Source of the DNA: Mycolicibacterium malmesburyense
GTDB lineage: Bacteria > Actinomycetota > Actinomycetes > Mycobacteriales > Mycobacteriaceae
Length of the DNA: 64,000 nucleotides
Direction: 5' to 3'
Assembly (NCBI RefSeq): GCF_001050015.1
Contig: NZ_CVTB01000258.1
Coordinates: 93,065-157,064 of the forward strand
Made by a program: the position numbers and the translations under genes. Below, in pieces: positions 10,804-18,788 of the stretch. The notes beneath the pieces are model-generated. The model saw only the letters and a list, made by a program, of their open reading frames with translations, was not told the DNA's origin and did no database searches. Each line of letters starts with the position of its first letter. Positions within the stretch are counted from its first letter, which is position 1.

Positions 10804-11344
10804 CCGCGCGACGCGTGTGGCCGACGTCCAGACCGGCGGCGTGGCGCAGCTCGGCGAGAAAGTCGCTGGGAGTACCGCCGCCGATCATGTAGTGGCACAC
10901 CGCGATCCGCACCACCGCGGCGGCCGCGACGTCGCTGTTCCGGTCGGGGATGATTCGAGCGATTCGCTCGTGCATGATCGGCAGCACCCGCTTCATCTGG
11001 GACAGCACATGTTCGGGTTCCACTTCGGCGAGCGAGCCCAGCGAGTAGGTGCTCTGGAACTGCACGATGAACCGCAGCGCCGCGTCCAGCCGTTCCGGAC
11101 CAACCAGGCCCGCCATCGCCGCGGCGATGCCCGCGTCGAAATTGTCCTGTTCGTAGAGCCCGAACGCCTCGAGTAAGCCCTCCTTGGATCCGAAGTGCCG
11201 GTAGATCGTCGGGCGGGACACGCCGGCCTCGGCCGCGACGTCGGAGAGCTGAAGCCGACGCCGCCCGTCGCGAGCCAGCACGACGAACGTCGCCGCGAGG
11301 ATGCGCCGCCGCGTCGAGAGTTCGTCCGGATCCGCCATCGTCAC
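10796..11344 (-). CDS. TetR family transcriptional regulator
   Basis: A 182-residue one-component repressor. Residues about 8-54 form the DNA-binding domain, with the helix-turn-helix LSDVAAEAGVSRPTIYRHFGSKEGLL; the rest is a helical ligand domain. GTG at 11344 or ATG at 11338 both work. It is convergent with the hydrolase it probably controls. A 24-base site just upstream (11348-11371) resembles the operator in front of the hydrolase, which argues for autoregulation plus control of the hydrolase. The ligand may be an epoxide or the hydrolase substrate (inference). Confidence 0.88.
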   Translation of the reverse strand: MTMADPDELSTRRRILAATFVVLARDGRRRLQLSDVAAEAGVSRPTIYRHFGSKEGLLEAFGLYEQDNFDAGIAAAMAGLVGPERLDAALRFIVQFQSTYSLGSLAEVEPEHVLSQMKRVLPIMHERIARIIPDRNSDVAAAAVVRIAVCHYMIGGGTPSDFLAELRHAAGLDVGHTRRAVS

Positions 11345-11347
11345 CCT

Positions 11348-11371
11348 TTACACATAAGCCGTCAAATGTCA
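11348..11371. promoter_or_regulatory. Candidate TetR autoregulatory operator
   Basis: TTACACATA at the left and AATGTCA at the right, spanning 24 bases, mirror the site at 9931-9954 with the shared outline TTACAyATA...ATGTmA. It lies 3 bases upstream of the TetR GTG start and 40 bases upstream of the divergent metal-hydrolase gene, so it could act on both. Confidence 0.55.
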
Positions 11372-11411
11372 CACTGACGCTACAGCACACGCGCCCACCG
11401 AAGAGACATCC

Positions 11412-12365
11412 GTGGGCTCCATGTTAAGTCCGGTGCGGAGGGCGGCAGCGGTGAGCGACCTGGTGATCCGCAAGATCGGTTGGGAGTTCGACGCGGGCGT
11501 TCCGTTCAAATGGCAGCCGGCCAATCCCAACTTCGGGTTGTTCTGCAACGCGTTCACCTTCATCGCGGTGCCGTTCGAGCGCTACATCGTCAGTGCGGTA
11601 CGGATGGCCGCGAGCCGATTCGCCGGGAACCCCGCCGTCGCCGCCGAGGCCGACGCGTTCCTCAAGCAGGAGGCGCAGCACGCCGCCGCCCACCGCAAGC
11701 ACATGCTCGCGCTCATCGCGCGTTACCCCGAACTCGAGCAGTGCTACACGGCCGCCTGCGCGGCCTACGATGCGCTCATCGAGAGCGAGCCTGTCGAGTT
11801 CCACTTGGCGTACATCGCGAACCTCGAGGCGACGTTCACCCCGCTGTTCAAAGTGCTTCTGGACAACCGGGACTCGTTGTTCGGCGGGGGAGACGCCCGC
11901 GTCGCGTCGCTGATGATGTGGCATTTCGTCGAGGAGATCGAACATCGCAGCTCCGGGCTCATCCTGTGCCAGCACGCGGCACCCAATCCCTGGTATCGCG
12001 TTCGCCACATCAAGGGCACGTTCAGCCACGTCGGGGGCATCGCCGATGCGATCGCGGGGGAGTTCGACCGGGTCGTCCCGTTCGATGACCGCGGTGCGTC
12101 GACACGCGAACTGCTCTCGGGTGCGTTCTTGACCGGCGAACTCAAGCAGCGCTTCGGCCGTCGGCACGGTAACGGCGCACCGACGATTTTTCACTCGGTG
12201 CCGACGCGCCAATTGGTGACGATGGTGTGGCGCCTGGCGCTGTCGCAGACCCCGTACCACGACCCCGCCGATCAGCCCCTACCCGAATGGGCGGACACGT
12301 GGATGCGGGCCTACGACCGCGGCGACGACATGACGACATTTTTCGGATCGCCCGGAGAAAGGTGA
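11412..12365 (+). CDS. Predicted metal-dependent hydrolase (PF10118-like)
   Basis: A 317-residue mostly helical protein. Two carboxylate/histidine clusters, EAQHAAAHRKH (about 92-102) and FVEEIEHR (about 178-185), look like di-metal ligands of the ferritin-like metal-hydrolase family. It has no signal peptide or clear membrane helix. The reaction is not known for the family. GTG 11412 is chosen; ATG 11421 is an alternative three codons on. It is followed at 4 bases by the next gene and is probably co-transcribed with it. Confidence 0.72.
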   Translation: MGSMLSPVRRAAAVSDLVIRKIGWEFDAGVPFKWQPANPNFGLFCNAFTFIAVPFERYIVSAVRMAASRFAGNPAVAAEADAFLKQEAQHAAAHRKHMLALIARYPELEQCYTAACAAYDALIESEPVEFHLAYIANLEATFTPLFKVLLDNRDSLFGGGDARVASLMMWHFVEEIEHRSSGLILCQHAAPNPWYRVRHIKGTFSHVGGIADAIAGEFDRVVPFDDRGASTRELLSGAFLTGELKQRFGRRHGNGAPTIFHSVPTRQLVTMVWRLALSQTPYHDPADQPLPEWADTWMRAYDRGDDMTTFFGSPGER

Positions 12366-12369
12366 CCCC

Positions 12370-13533
12370 TTGCTGACCACCAATTACGGCGGCCTGGTGC
12401 CCGAGGATGAACTGCTCACGCACCAGATCGTCGACACGTTCGCGACGGTGAGCCAGTCCGACCCGTCGTGGACCGAGAAGATCTGGACCATCGCGCACGC
12501 CCGGGACAACTCGCTGCAGGTGGTGTTGGGTGTCGGAAAGTTCACCAACAGAGGTGTGTTCGACGGTGCCGCCGGCGTCTGTCGCGGTACCGAACAGTGG
12601 ACCGTGCGCGCCGGCCGACGACTGTCGTCGAATCCGTCCGCCCCCGAGGTCGGACCGATTCACTATCACGTCGAGGAACCGCTGCGCGCCGTACGGATCA
12701 GCCTCGACCCGTCCGAGCACGCGCCGGTCGCCTTCGACGTGGTGCTCGAGGGCGCGTTCGACGCGGCGTTGGAGGACCCCTGGCCCGACCGCAGCCCCGA
12801 CGGCTATCGCGTCACCCACAACGTCCTGCGCTACCACCAGATCGGCGTGGCGTCGGGATGGGTGGAGGTCGAGGGCGACCGCACCGAGATCGAGCCCACC
12901 GAGTGGATCTCGATCCGTGACCATTCGTGGGGGCTGCGACCCGGTGTCGGCAAGCCCATCCCAGGGCTGCCGCGCGGAGGCCGCAAGATCCGGCAGATGT
13001 TCATGACCTGGCTGCCGATGACGATGACCCGCCCCGACGGCTCGACGTACTCGCTGTTCGTCATGTACCAGGAGGAGCGCGGCGACGGATTTCTCGAAAT
13101 CCGTTGTCAGGCTGAACAACAGAACGATGACGGCACCTCGCACAGGTTTGTTTCCGTCGAACAGGACATGCACTTCAACGACGACAACCGTCGGTTCACG
13201 CACGGCACCGTCACCCTCATAGACGCCGACGGCACGAGACGACCGCTGACGGTCACCGCGGCCGGGCCGACCGGGTTCCATCTCGGTACCGCCGGCTACT
13301 ACGGCTGGAACGACTGGGTCTACGGCGAGTGGGTCGGCGAGCTGAAGGTCGAGGGCAGCCACGTCACCGACTGCGATTCTCCAGAGAACGCGCGCAAGCT
13401 GCATCAACTACGCGACCTGTTGGTCCGTGTCGACGACCCGGTCGGCGGCGGCTCGGGGCTCGGCAACGCCGAGACGTTCGCACTCGGGGCGTTCCCGGAG
13501 CGTGGCCTCACCGCGGAGAACTCGTTCCTCTGA
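12370..13533 (+). CDS. Conserved protein of unknown function
   Basis: I do not recognise a catalytic family. The 387-residue sequence is rich in beta strands, aromatic residues and short acidic turns, with no membrane segment or signal, and contains blocks such as IRDHSWGLRPG (about 181-191) and GYYGWNDWVYGEWVGEL (about 307-323). This pattern recalls lipocalin-like or AttH-type beta sandwich proteins found beside lipid and steroid genes in actinobacteria; that is only an impression. The start is TTG at 12370, just after the stop of the metal-hydrolase gene, which suggests coupling. Confidence 0.7.
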   Translation: MLTTNYGGLVPEDELLTHQIVDTFATVSQSDPSWTEKIWTIAHARDNSLQVVLGVGKFTNRGVFDGAAGVCRGTEQWTVRAGRRLSSNPSAPEVGPIHYHVEEPLRAVRISLDPSEHAPVAFDVVLEGAFDAALEDPWPDRSPDGYRVTHNVLRYHQIGVASGWVEVEGDRTEIEPTEWISIRDHSWGLRPGVGKPIPGLPRGGRKIRQMFMTWLPMTMTRPDGSTYSLFVMYQEERGDGFLEIRCQAEQQNDDGTSHRFVSVEQDMHFNDDNRRFTHGTVTLIDADGTRRPLTVTAAGPTGFHLGTAGYYGWNDWVYGEWVGELKVEGSHVTDCDSPENARKLHQLRDLLVRVDDPVGGGSGLGNAETFALGAFPERGLTAENSFL

Positions 13534-13546
13534 CCGTGCGATTCTG

Positions 13547-13570
13547 CTGAGTATTGTGTACTATACTCAG
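13547..13570. promoter_or_regulatory. Palindromic operator overlapping a leaderless-type promoter
   Basis: CTGAGTAT (13547-13554) and ATACTCAG (13563-13570) are perfect 8-base arms around TGTGTACT. The TATACT at 13562-13567 is a good -10 element, and the ATG at 13572 falls where transcription would begin, so the iron-sulfur gene may be leaderless. A repressor on this palindrome would cover the promoter entirely. No regulator gene lies next to it. Confidence 0.6.
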
Positions 13571-13571
13571 C

Positions 13572-14603
13572 ATGGCACCGTCGATCCCGGACCGAATCGC
13601 CGATCACCCCACCGTGCGCAAGGTGCGCGCGCGGCCGAGGCGCGCCCCGGGCATCGTCGACGCGGACTGGCTGCGCCGGGTATGCCTGGAGGCCGGCGTC
13701 GACGACGTCGCGTTCGCAACGGTCGACAACCCGGAGCTGGCGGCGGAGCGTGAGCACGCCGAGGCCGCCCTCCCCGGCGTGCGCAGCTACATCTCGCTCG
13801 TGGTGCGGATGAACCGCGACAACGTGCGGTCGACGGCCCGCAGCGTGGCCAATCAGGAGTTCCACCGCAGCGGCGAGATCACGAACGAGGCGGCCCATCG
13901 CATCACCCGCGCCCTTCAGGACGCTGGCTACCGCGCGATCAACCCGTCGATGTCGTTTCCGATGGAGATGGACCGTTACCCCGGTCGCATCTGGGTGATC
14001 GCCCACAAGCCCGTCGCCGTCGCGGCCGGTCTGGGCGTGATGGGCATCCACCGCAACGTCATCCACCCGAAGTTCGGAAACTTCATCCTCCTCGGCACGA
14101 TCCTGCTCGCCGCGTCGATTTCGAGTTACGGTGAGCCGCTGGACTATTCGCCGTGTCTGGAGTGCAAGCTGTGCGTCGCGGCGTGCCCGGTCGGGGCCAT
14201 CAAGAAAGACGGCGATTTCGACTTCCTCGCCTGCTCGGTGCACAACTACCGCGAGTTCATGGGTGGCTTCACCGACTGGGTGCAGACCGTCGCCGACAGC
14301 GAGGACGGCGCCGATTTCCGCTCCCGGGTGAGTGATTCGGAGAACGCCTCGATGTGGCAGAGCCTGTCGTTCAAGGCCAACTACAAGGCCGCGTACTGCC
14401 TGGCGGTGTGCCCGGCCGGCGAGGACGTCATCGAACCGTATCTCGACGACCGCAAGGCGTTCATGGATCTGGTGCTGCGGCCGCTGCAGGACAAGAAGGA
14501 GACGCTTTACGTGCTGCCCGACTCGGCGGCCAAAGAGCACGCCGAGCGACGCTTCCCCCACAAAGAGGTGAAGGTCGTCGGCAGCGGTATCACCGGCGTG
14601 TGA
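13572..14603 (+). CDS. 4Fe-4S ferredoxin-type reductase, QueG/reductive-dehalogenase-like
   Basis: A 343-residue cytoplasmic iron-sulfur protein. The classic cluster motif CLECKLCVAACP (about residues 196-207) and a second partial set, CLAVCP (about 276-281) plus the Cys of ACSVHN, suggest two [4Fe-4S] clusters arranged as in epoxyqueuosine reductase QueG. The N-terminal domain resembles the same superfamily, but I see no clear cobalamin signature, so the substrate is open. ATG 13572 is chosen because it follows the -10 element; upstream extension would run into the operator. Confidence 0.75.
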   Translation: MAPSIPDRIADHPTVRKVRARPRRAPGIVDADWLRRVCLEAGVDDVAFATVDNPELAAEREHAEAALPGVRSYISLVVRMNRDNVRSTARSVANQEFHRSGEITNEAAHRITRALQDAGYRAINPSMSFPMEMDRYPGRIWVIAHKPVAVAAGLGVMGIHRNVIHPKFGNFILLGTILLAASISSYGEPLDYSPCLECKLCVAACPVGAIKKDGDFDFLACSVHNYREFMGGFTDWVQTVADSEDGADFRSRVSDSENASMWQSLSFKANYKAAYCLAVCPAGEDVIEPYLDDRKAFMDLVLRPLQDKKETLYVLPDSAAKEHAERRFPHKEVKVVGSGITGV

Positions 14604-14660
14604 CCCAGTCGGCGGGCCGTTCGCGGAATACATCGTCGCGCAATCGGCGTTTGGCCATGC

Positions 14661-15374
14661 ATGAACACGAGACTGCCGCTGCGTCGGCTGATGATCATGG
14701 TTGCGGCAGTGCTCATCTCGGGTGCCTCGCTCAGTACGCCCATCGTGGCGTCCGCGGTCGCGGCGCCCACCGGTGAATGTCCCGATGTCCAAGTGGTGTT
14801 CGCGCGCGGCACCGGGGAACCGGCCGGCATAGGCCGCGTCGGGCAGTCATTCGTCGACTCGCTGCGGTCCCTTGCGGGCGACAAGTCCGTCGCCGTCTAC
14901 GCGGTCAGCTATCCCGCGACGCGGGACTTCCTGCGGGCGGTCGAGGGTGCCAACGACGCCAGCCTGTTCGTGCAGAACATCGCGACCGCCTGTCCGGACA
15001 CCCGGATCGTGCTGGGTGGATACTCGCAGGGCGCGGCCGTCATCGACGCCATCGCGCTGGCGAACACGCCGACGCTCGGGTTCACCCAGCCGATGCCCGC
15101 CACCGTCGCCGACCACGTCGCCGCCGTCGCGGTGTTCGGCAACCCCTCGATCCGTCTGCTCGGCGGTCCGCTCACCGCGTTGAGCCCAGGATACGGCGCC
15201 AAGACCATCGACCTGTGCAACGGCGCGGATCCGGTGTGCTCCAACGGAAACGACGTGGCAGCCCACAGCCTCTACGTCGAGTCGGGACTGACCGCGCAGG
15301 CGGCCCAGTTCGCCGCGGCCCGCCTGCGGGACGGGGCGCCCATCACGACGCTGGCCGGACACGCCGAAGGGTGA
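14661..15374 (+). CDS. Secreted cutinase family esterase
   Basis: A 237-residue exported serine esterase like the mycobacterial cutinase-like proteins. Residues 1-34 are a signal peptide (Arg-rich start, hydrophobic core, cleavage after SAVAA). The mature part has Cys at ECPDVQVVFARGTGE, nucleophile Ser in GYSQGA, catalytic Asp in NGADPVC and His in AAHSLYV, with two conserved disulfide pairs. It would hydrolyse lipid or polyester esters in the cell envelope or outside. It converges with pth, 3 bases apart. Confidence 0.92.
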   Translation: MNTRLPLRRLMIMVAAVLISGASLSTPIVASAVAAPTGECPDVQVVFARGTGEPAGIGRVGQSFVDSLRSLAGDKSVAVYAVSYPATRDFLRAVEGANDASLFVQNIATACPDTRIVLGGYSQGAAVIDAIALANTPTLGFTQPMPATVADHVAAVAVFGNPSIRLLGGPLTALSPGYGAKTIDLCNGADPVCSNGNDVAAHSLYVESGLTAQAAQFAAARLRDGAPITTLAGHAEG

Positions 15375-15377
15375 CGT

Positions 15378-15989
15378 TCAGCCCCAGGCGTGCACGATGT
15401 TCTGCGCGGGCTCCAAGCCCTGGGCGAGCAGGATCTCCGTGGCGTCGGCGGCCTGCTCACAGATCGTCGGAACGTCCTTCCACTCCGCGTCGCTGAAGGT
15501 GCTCAACACGAACTTGGCGCCCTGCGTGCGGCCGGGAGGTCGTCCGATGCCGATGCGGACACGCTGAAAGTCGTTGCTGGTCAACGCCGAAGCCACCGAT
15601 CGCAGCCCGTTGTGCCCGGCCACGCCGCCGCCGAACTTCAGCCGGATCCGGCCGAAGTCGAGGTCGAGTTCGTCATGAATGACGACGACGTCGGCGGGCG
15701 GCACCGAGTAGAACTTGGCCAGCGGCCCGACCTGCCGACCCGACTCGTTCATGTAGGTGCGCGGCTTGGCCAGCACCACCGCGCGTCCGGCGAGGCGGCC
15801 GGTGACCACCTCGGCGCCGGACTTCTTGTGCACCTTGAATCCCGAGCCGATGCGGTCGGCAAGGATGTCGGCGACGAGGAACCCGAGGTTGTGCCGCGTG
15901 GTGGCGTACTGCGGTCCCGGGTTGCCCAGGCCGACCACGAGCTGGGGGTACCTCCCGCCCGCCCGCGGGCAGGGGGATGGTTCGGCCAT
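15378..15989 (-). CDS. pth: Peptidyl-tRNA hydrolase
   Basis: Releases peptides from stalled peptidyl-tRNAs so tRNA can be reused. The 203-residue protein has the N-terminal [20 protein letters not shown] block with the catalytic His, Asn in YMNESG, the catalytic-support Asp in HDELDL and AGHNGLRS. An extra 15 residues precede the normal start (family about 190); an internal start cannot be excluded. It follows rplY by 6 bases on the minus strand, the same pair as Rv1014c-Rv1015c. Confidence 0.95.
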   Translation of the reverse strand: MAEPSPCPRAGGRYPQLVVGLGNPGPQYATTRHNLGFLVADILADRIGSGFKVHKKSGAEVVTGRLAGRAVVLAKPRTYMNESGRQVGPLAKFYSVPPADVVVIHDELDLDFGRIRLKFGGGVAGHNGLRSVASALTSNDFQRVRIGIGRPPGRTQGAKFVLSTFSDAEWKDVPTICEQAADATEILLAQGLEPAQNIVHAWG

Positions 15990-15995
15990 GCCGGA

Positions 15996-16667
15996 CTACT
16001 CGGAGTCTTCGGCGGGCGCCGCTTCGGCCGAGTCGCCCTCCTCGGCGTCCTCGGCAACCTCGGCGGCTTCCTCTTCCGCCGGCTCGCCACCGGCCTCGGC
16101 CTCGAGCTCTTCGGCCGACGGCGCCTCGACCACGTTGACCACCAGCATCTCCGGATCCGAGATCAGCGAAACTCCGGACGGCAGCTCGATCGACCCCGCG
16201 CTGAACTGGGTGCCGGCCTCGACACCCTCGACCGAGATCGTCAGCTGCTGCGGAATCGACAGCGCATCGGCCTCGACCTCGACCGTGCTGGTGTCCTGGG
16301 TGACCAGCGTGCCGGGCACCGCTTCACCCTCGATGACCACGTTGACCTCGACGACCACTTTCTCGCCGCGGCGCACGACGAGCAGGTCGGCGTGCGTGAT
16401 GGTGCGGCGGATCGGGTGGATGTCGAGGGCCTTGGTCAGCGCGAGCTGTTCCTTGCCGTCGATGTCGAGCGTCAGCACCGCGTTGGTGCCGGCGTTACGG
16501 AGAACGGCCGCGAAGTCGTGGCCGTCGAGTTCGAGGTGCTGCGGATCGCTGCCGTGACCGTAGAGGACGGCGGGAACCTTGCCGTTGCGGCGGGCGCGGC
16601 GCGATGCGCCCTTGCCGGTCTCGGTGCGGACCGCGGCGGTCAGGTTGTTGGGGGCGTTCTTCGCCAT
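15996..16667 (-). CDS. rplY: 50S ribosomal protein L25/general stress protein Ctc
   Basis: Binds 5S rRNA in the large subunit. The N-terminal L25 domain spans about residues 8-95, followed by the TL5/Ctc beta domain to about 185, and a highly acidic Glu/Ala tail of about 35 residues, which is a usual feature of the mycobacterial protein. Length 223 fits Ctc-type L25. AGGAGC lies before the ATG. The 143 bases between this gene and the SDR gene downstream of its promoter hold TACCCT-type -10 candidates and no other feature. Confidence 0.93.
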   Translation of the reverse strand: MAKNAPNNLTAAVRTETGKGASRRARRNGKVPAVLYGHGSDPQHLELDGHDFAAVLRNAGTNAVLTLDIDGKEQLALTKALDIHPIRRTITHADLLVVRRGEKVVVEVNVVIEGEAVPGTLVTQDTSTVEVEADALSIPQQLTISVEGVEAGTQFSAGSIELPSGVSLISDPEMLVVNVVEAPSAEELEAEAGGEPAEEEAAEVAEDAEEGDSAEAAPAEDSE

Positions 16668-16810
16668 GAGGTGGGTGCTCCTGTCGTGTGCTCAGCACGG
16701 CCAGGGCTCAACCACAAGAGTTTCGCGTCGATAACGGTGACCTCCGCTTGCGCGGCCACCCTCGCCGTGATCACCGGTCAGGGTAGCCGGAAAAACCGCT
16801 GCCGCCCAAA

Positions 16811-17683
16811 TCAGAGCGGGAACCTGGTATCCGTGAGTTGCTCGGAGAGCTCCCACAATGCCGTTGCCGTGCGGGCGTCGCGCGCCAGCGGGCTGCGGAA
16901 CTGTGTCGGGCCGGTGGGGCCGCGGCTGCCGAACCGCGGGCCGACGAACGTGTCGCCCGGCAGGTCGTTGGCCACCGCATACAGGGTCTGGCGGGCCCCG
17001 AACTCGGCGTCGGTCGCGAACACCCGGTTGGCCGCGAGCCAGAAGCGGGTTCCGGTCGGGTTGCCGGTCCGACCCTGCAGGTTGGTCGCGGAGTAGCCCG
17101 GGTGCGCGGCGATCGCCCTGACCGGCGAGCCGGCCTCGGTGAGTCGACGCTGCAGGTCCTTGGTGAACAGCAGGTTCGCGAGTTTGGACTGCCCGTACGC
17201 CGGCCAGGCCAGGTACGGCCGGGCCTTCCAGTTGAGGTCCTTGAGGCTGATCCGGCCAATGATGTGCATGATCGACGACACCGTCACAACCCGGTCGCTG
17301 ATCTTGGGCAGCAGCAGGTTGGTCAGCGCGAAGTGGCCGAGATGGTTGGTGCCGATCTGACTCTCGAAGCCGTCGACGGTCAGCGCGTACGGCACAGCCA
17401 TGATGCCGGCGTTGTTCACCAGTACGTCGACGGCGTCGACACCGTCGGCGAACTCGCGGACGGACGCCAGGTCCTGCAGGTCGAGCTTGCGAACCTCGAC
17501 GTCGCCGGTGATCGCTTCAGCGGCCTCGTCACCCTTCGCCGTGTTGCGCACGGCGAGGATGACCTTGGCGCCGGCACCGGCCAGTTCGCGCGCCGTGACG
17601 AGTCCGAGGCCGCTGTTGGCCCCGGTGACGATGACGGTGCGTCCGGTGAAAGAGGGCAGATCCGCGGCGGTCCATTCGCTCAT
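16811..17683 (-). CDS. Short-chain dehydrogenase/reductase
   Basis: A 290-residue classical-type SDR oxidoreductase. The cofactor loop is TGANSGLG (about 20-27), with a positively charged AVRNT after the second strand favouring NADP(H); NNAG is near 88, catalytic Ser in VSS near 135, and YGQSK (about 162-166) gives Tyr and Lys. It resembles retinol dehydrogenase/protochlorophyllide reductase-like SDRs common in mycobacteria; the substrate is unknown. It is not part of the M. tuberculosis gene order here. Downstream lies rplY, too far for certain coupling. Confidence 0.85.
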   Translation of the reverse strand: MSEWTAADLPSFTGRTVIVTGANSGLGLVTARELAGAGAKVILAVRNTAKGDEAAEAITGDVEVRKLDLQDLASVREFADGVDAVDVLVNNAGIMAVPYALTVDGFESQIGTNHLGHFALTNLLLPKISDRVVTVSSIMHIIGRISLKDLNWKARPYLAWPAYGQSKLANLLFTKDLQRRLTEAGSPVRAIAAHPGYSATNLQGRTGNPTGTRFWLAANRVFATDAEFGARQTLYAVANDLPGDTFVGPRFGSRGPTGPTQFRSPLARDARTATALWELSEQLTDTRFPL

Positions 17684-17702
17684 GCGACCACCTTATGAGT
17701 AA

Positions 17703-17766
17703 TCCGCGAAACTGCACTCACGCAGGCCGCACTCGCACTTCCGCTGCTGGAATACAGTTTCGCGGA
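17703..17766. repeat. Long-armed inverted repeat
   Basis: TCCGCGAAACTG (17703-17714) and CAGTTTCGCGGA (17755-17766) are perfect 12-base complements flanking 40 bases that contain CACTCACGC and GCACTCGC. It fills the space between the SDR start and the lpqT stop (both minus strand), so it may terminate lpqT transcription. Its outline, perfect arms around about 40 bases with GCACTC words, resembles the repeat at 6918-6976. Confidence 0.6.
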
Positions 17767-17772
17767 GCCGTG

Positions 17773-18447
17773 CTATTTCGGCGGCGGCTTGGGGACCGCG
17801 ACGTTGAAGCCGCCGATGATCTTCTCGATGTCTGGGGCCTCCTCGACGGCCTTCTGCGCATACCCCGTCACCGTGAACTGGATCAGGTACCGCTGCTTGG
17901 CCGGTGGCGCTCCCGTCGCAATGACGATGCGGTTGTAGCTGTGCATCCGTTCGCCGTTGAGGTCGTAGCTGCCCTCGATCATCGCTGACGGGAAACCCTT
18001 GAAGTCGTCCATGGAGGCGTTGAGGCGCTTGAAGTTCTGCGACATCTCGGCGTCGACGTAGCCGTGCTTGATCGCCTCTCGCGGATCGAAGTCGCCGGTC
18101 AGCTTCATCACCACCAGCATCGCGATCGGGTAGGTCTCGCCCTTGGCGATCACCCTGGTGCCCGGCGCGAAGTTGGTGTTGAAGTACGGCTGCCATCCGG
18201 GCGGCGTCGGGTACGTCACGGTCAGATCGGTGAGCTTCTCGGGGAACACGGGCTGACCGGTCACCCCGGCCCGTTCCAGGAACAACGCGATCGGCTCCGG
18301 CTGTTCGCCATCCGGCGCCGCGGAGGACGTCGGCGTCGACGACGTCGACCACACCGACTGGTAATCGGGCGGTTCCGTGCCGCAGGCGGCGACCACGCCG
18401 ACGGCCGTCACCGCACCGGCCAGAAGCGCAAAGCCCCTGCAGCTCAC
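17773..18447 (-). CDS. lpqT: Lipoprotein LpqT
   Basis: A 224-residue membrane-anchored lipoprotein of unknown function, at the Rv1016c position. The signal sequence starts MSCRGFALLAG and ends in lipobox VAAC (Cys about 23), followed by a Ser/Thr/Pro-rich linker and a folded domain of about 170 residues. GTG at 18447 overlaps the arsC stop by GTGA, which decides the start; longer readings extend through arsC in another frame. It acts on the outer face of the plasma membrane. Confidence 0.9.
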   Translation of the reverse strand: MSCRGFALLAGAVTAVGVVAACGTEPPDYQSVWSTSSTPTSSAAPDGEQPEPIALFLERAGVTGQPVFPEKLTDLTVTYPTPPGWQPYFNTNFAPGTRVIAKGETYPIAMLVVMKLTGDFDPREAIKHGYVDAEMSQNFKRLNASMDDFKGFPSAMIEGSYDLNGERMHSYNRIVIATGAPPAKQRYLIQFTVTGYAQKAVEEAPDIEKIIGGFNVAVPKPPPK

Positions 18448-18788
18448 AGAATTTCGCGCACCGCGTCGATCGGCCGGGCCAGGCGGGTGCCCTTGGACGT
18501 GACGACGAACGGACGCTCGATCAGGATCGGATTCGCGACCATGGCGTCGAGCAACTCGTCGTCGGACGCGTCGGCCAACCCGAGTTCGCGGTAGAGGGCT
18601 TCCTTCTTGCGCACGGCGGCCCGCACCTCGATGCCCGCGTCGGCGATCATCTCCTCCAGCTCGGCGCGCGTCGGCGGCGTCTTCAGATACTGGACGATCT
18701 GCGGCTCGATCCCGTTCTCCCGCAACAGATCCAGCGTCTTGCGCGAGGTCGAGCACTTCGGGTTGTGGTAGATGACGCTCTGCGACAT
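18444..18788 (-). CDS. arsC: ArsC-like arsenate reductase/Spx family protein
   Basis: A 114-residue thioredoxin-fold protein of the glutaredoxin-linked ArsC family. It has NPKCSTSR with the redox Cys at residue 12, and RPFVV near the end with the Arg that binds arsenate in E. coli ArsC. It could reduce arsenate, though no arsenic efflux gene is near; some members act differently, so the substrate is uncertain. It sits in an operon prs-arsC-lpqT (1-base gap and 4-base overlap). Confidence 0.85.
   Translation of the reverse strand: MSQSVIYHNPKCSTSRKTLDLLRENGIEPQIVQYLKTPPTRAELEEMIADAGIEVRAAVRKKEALYRELGLADASDDELLDAMVANPILIERPFVVTSKGTRLARPIDAVREIL

Noticed and set aside
12142..13407. 421-codon minus-strand frame opposite the unknown protein gene
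   Set aside because: The plus-strand gene has better codon bias, an operon context and conserved-looking blocks; the antisense frame is Arg/Val-rich shadow.
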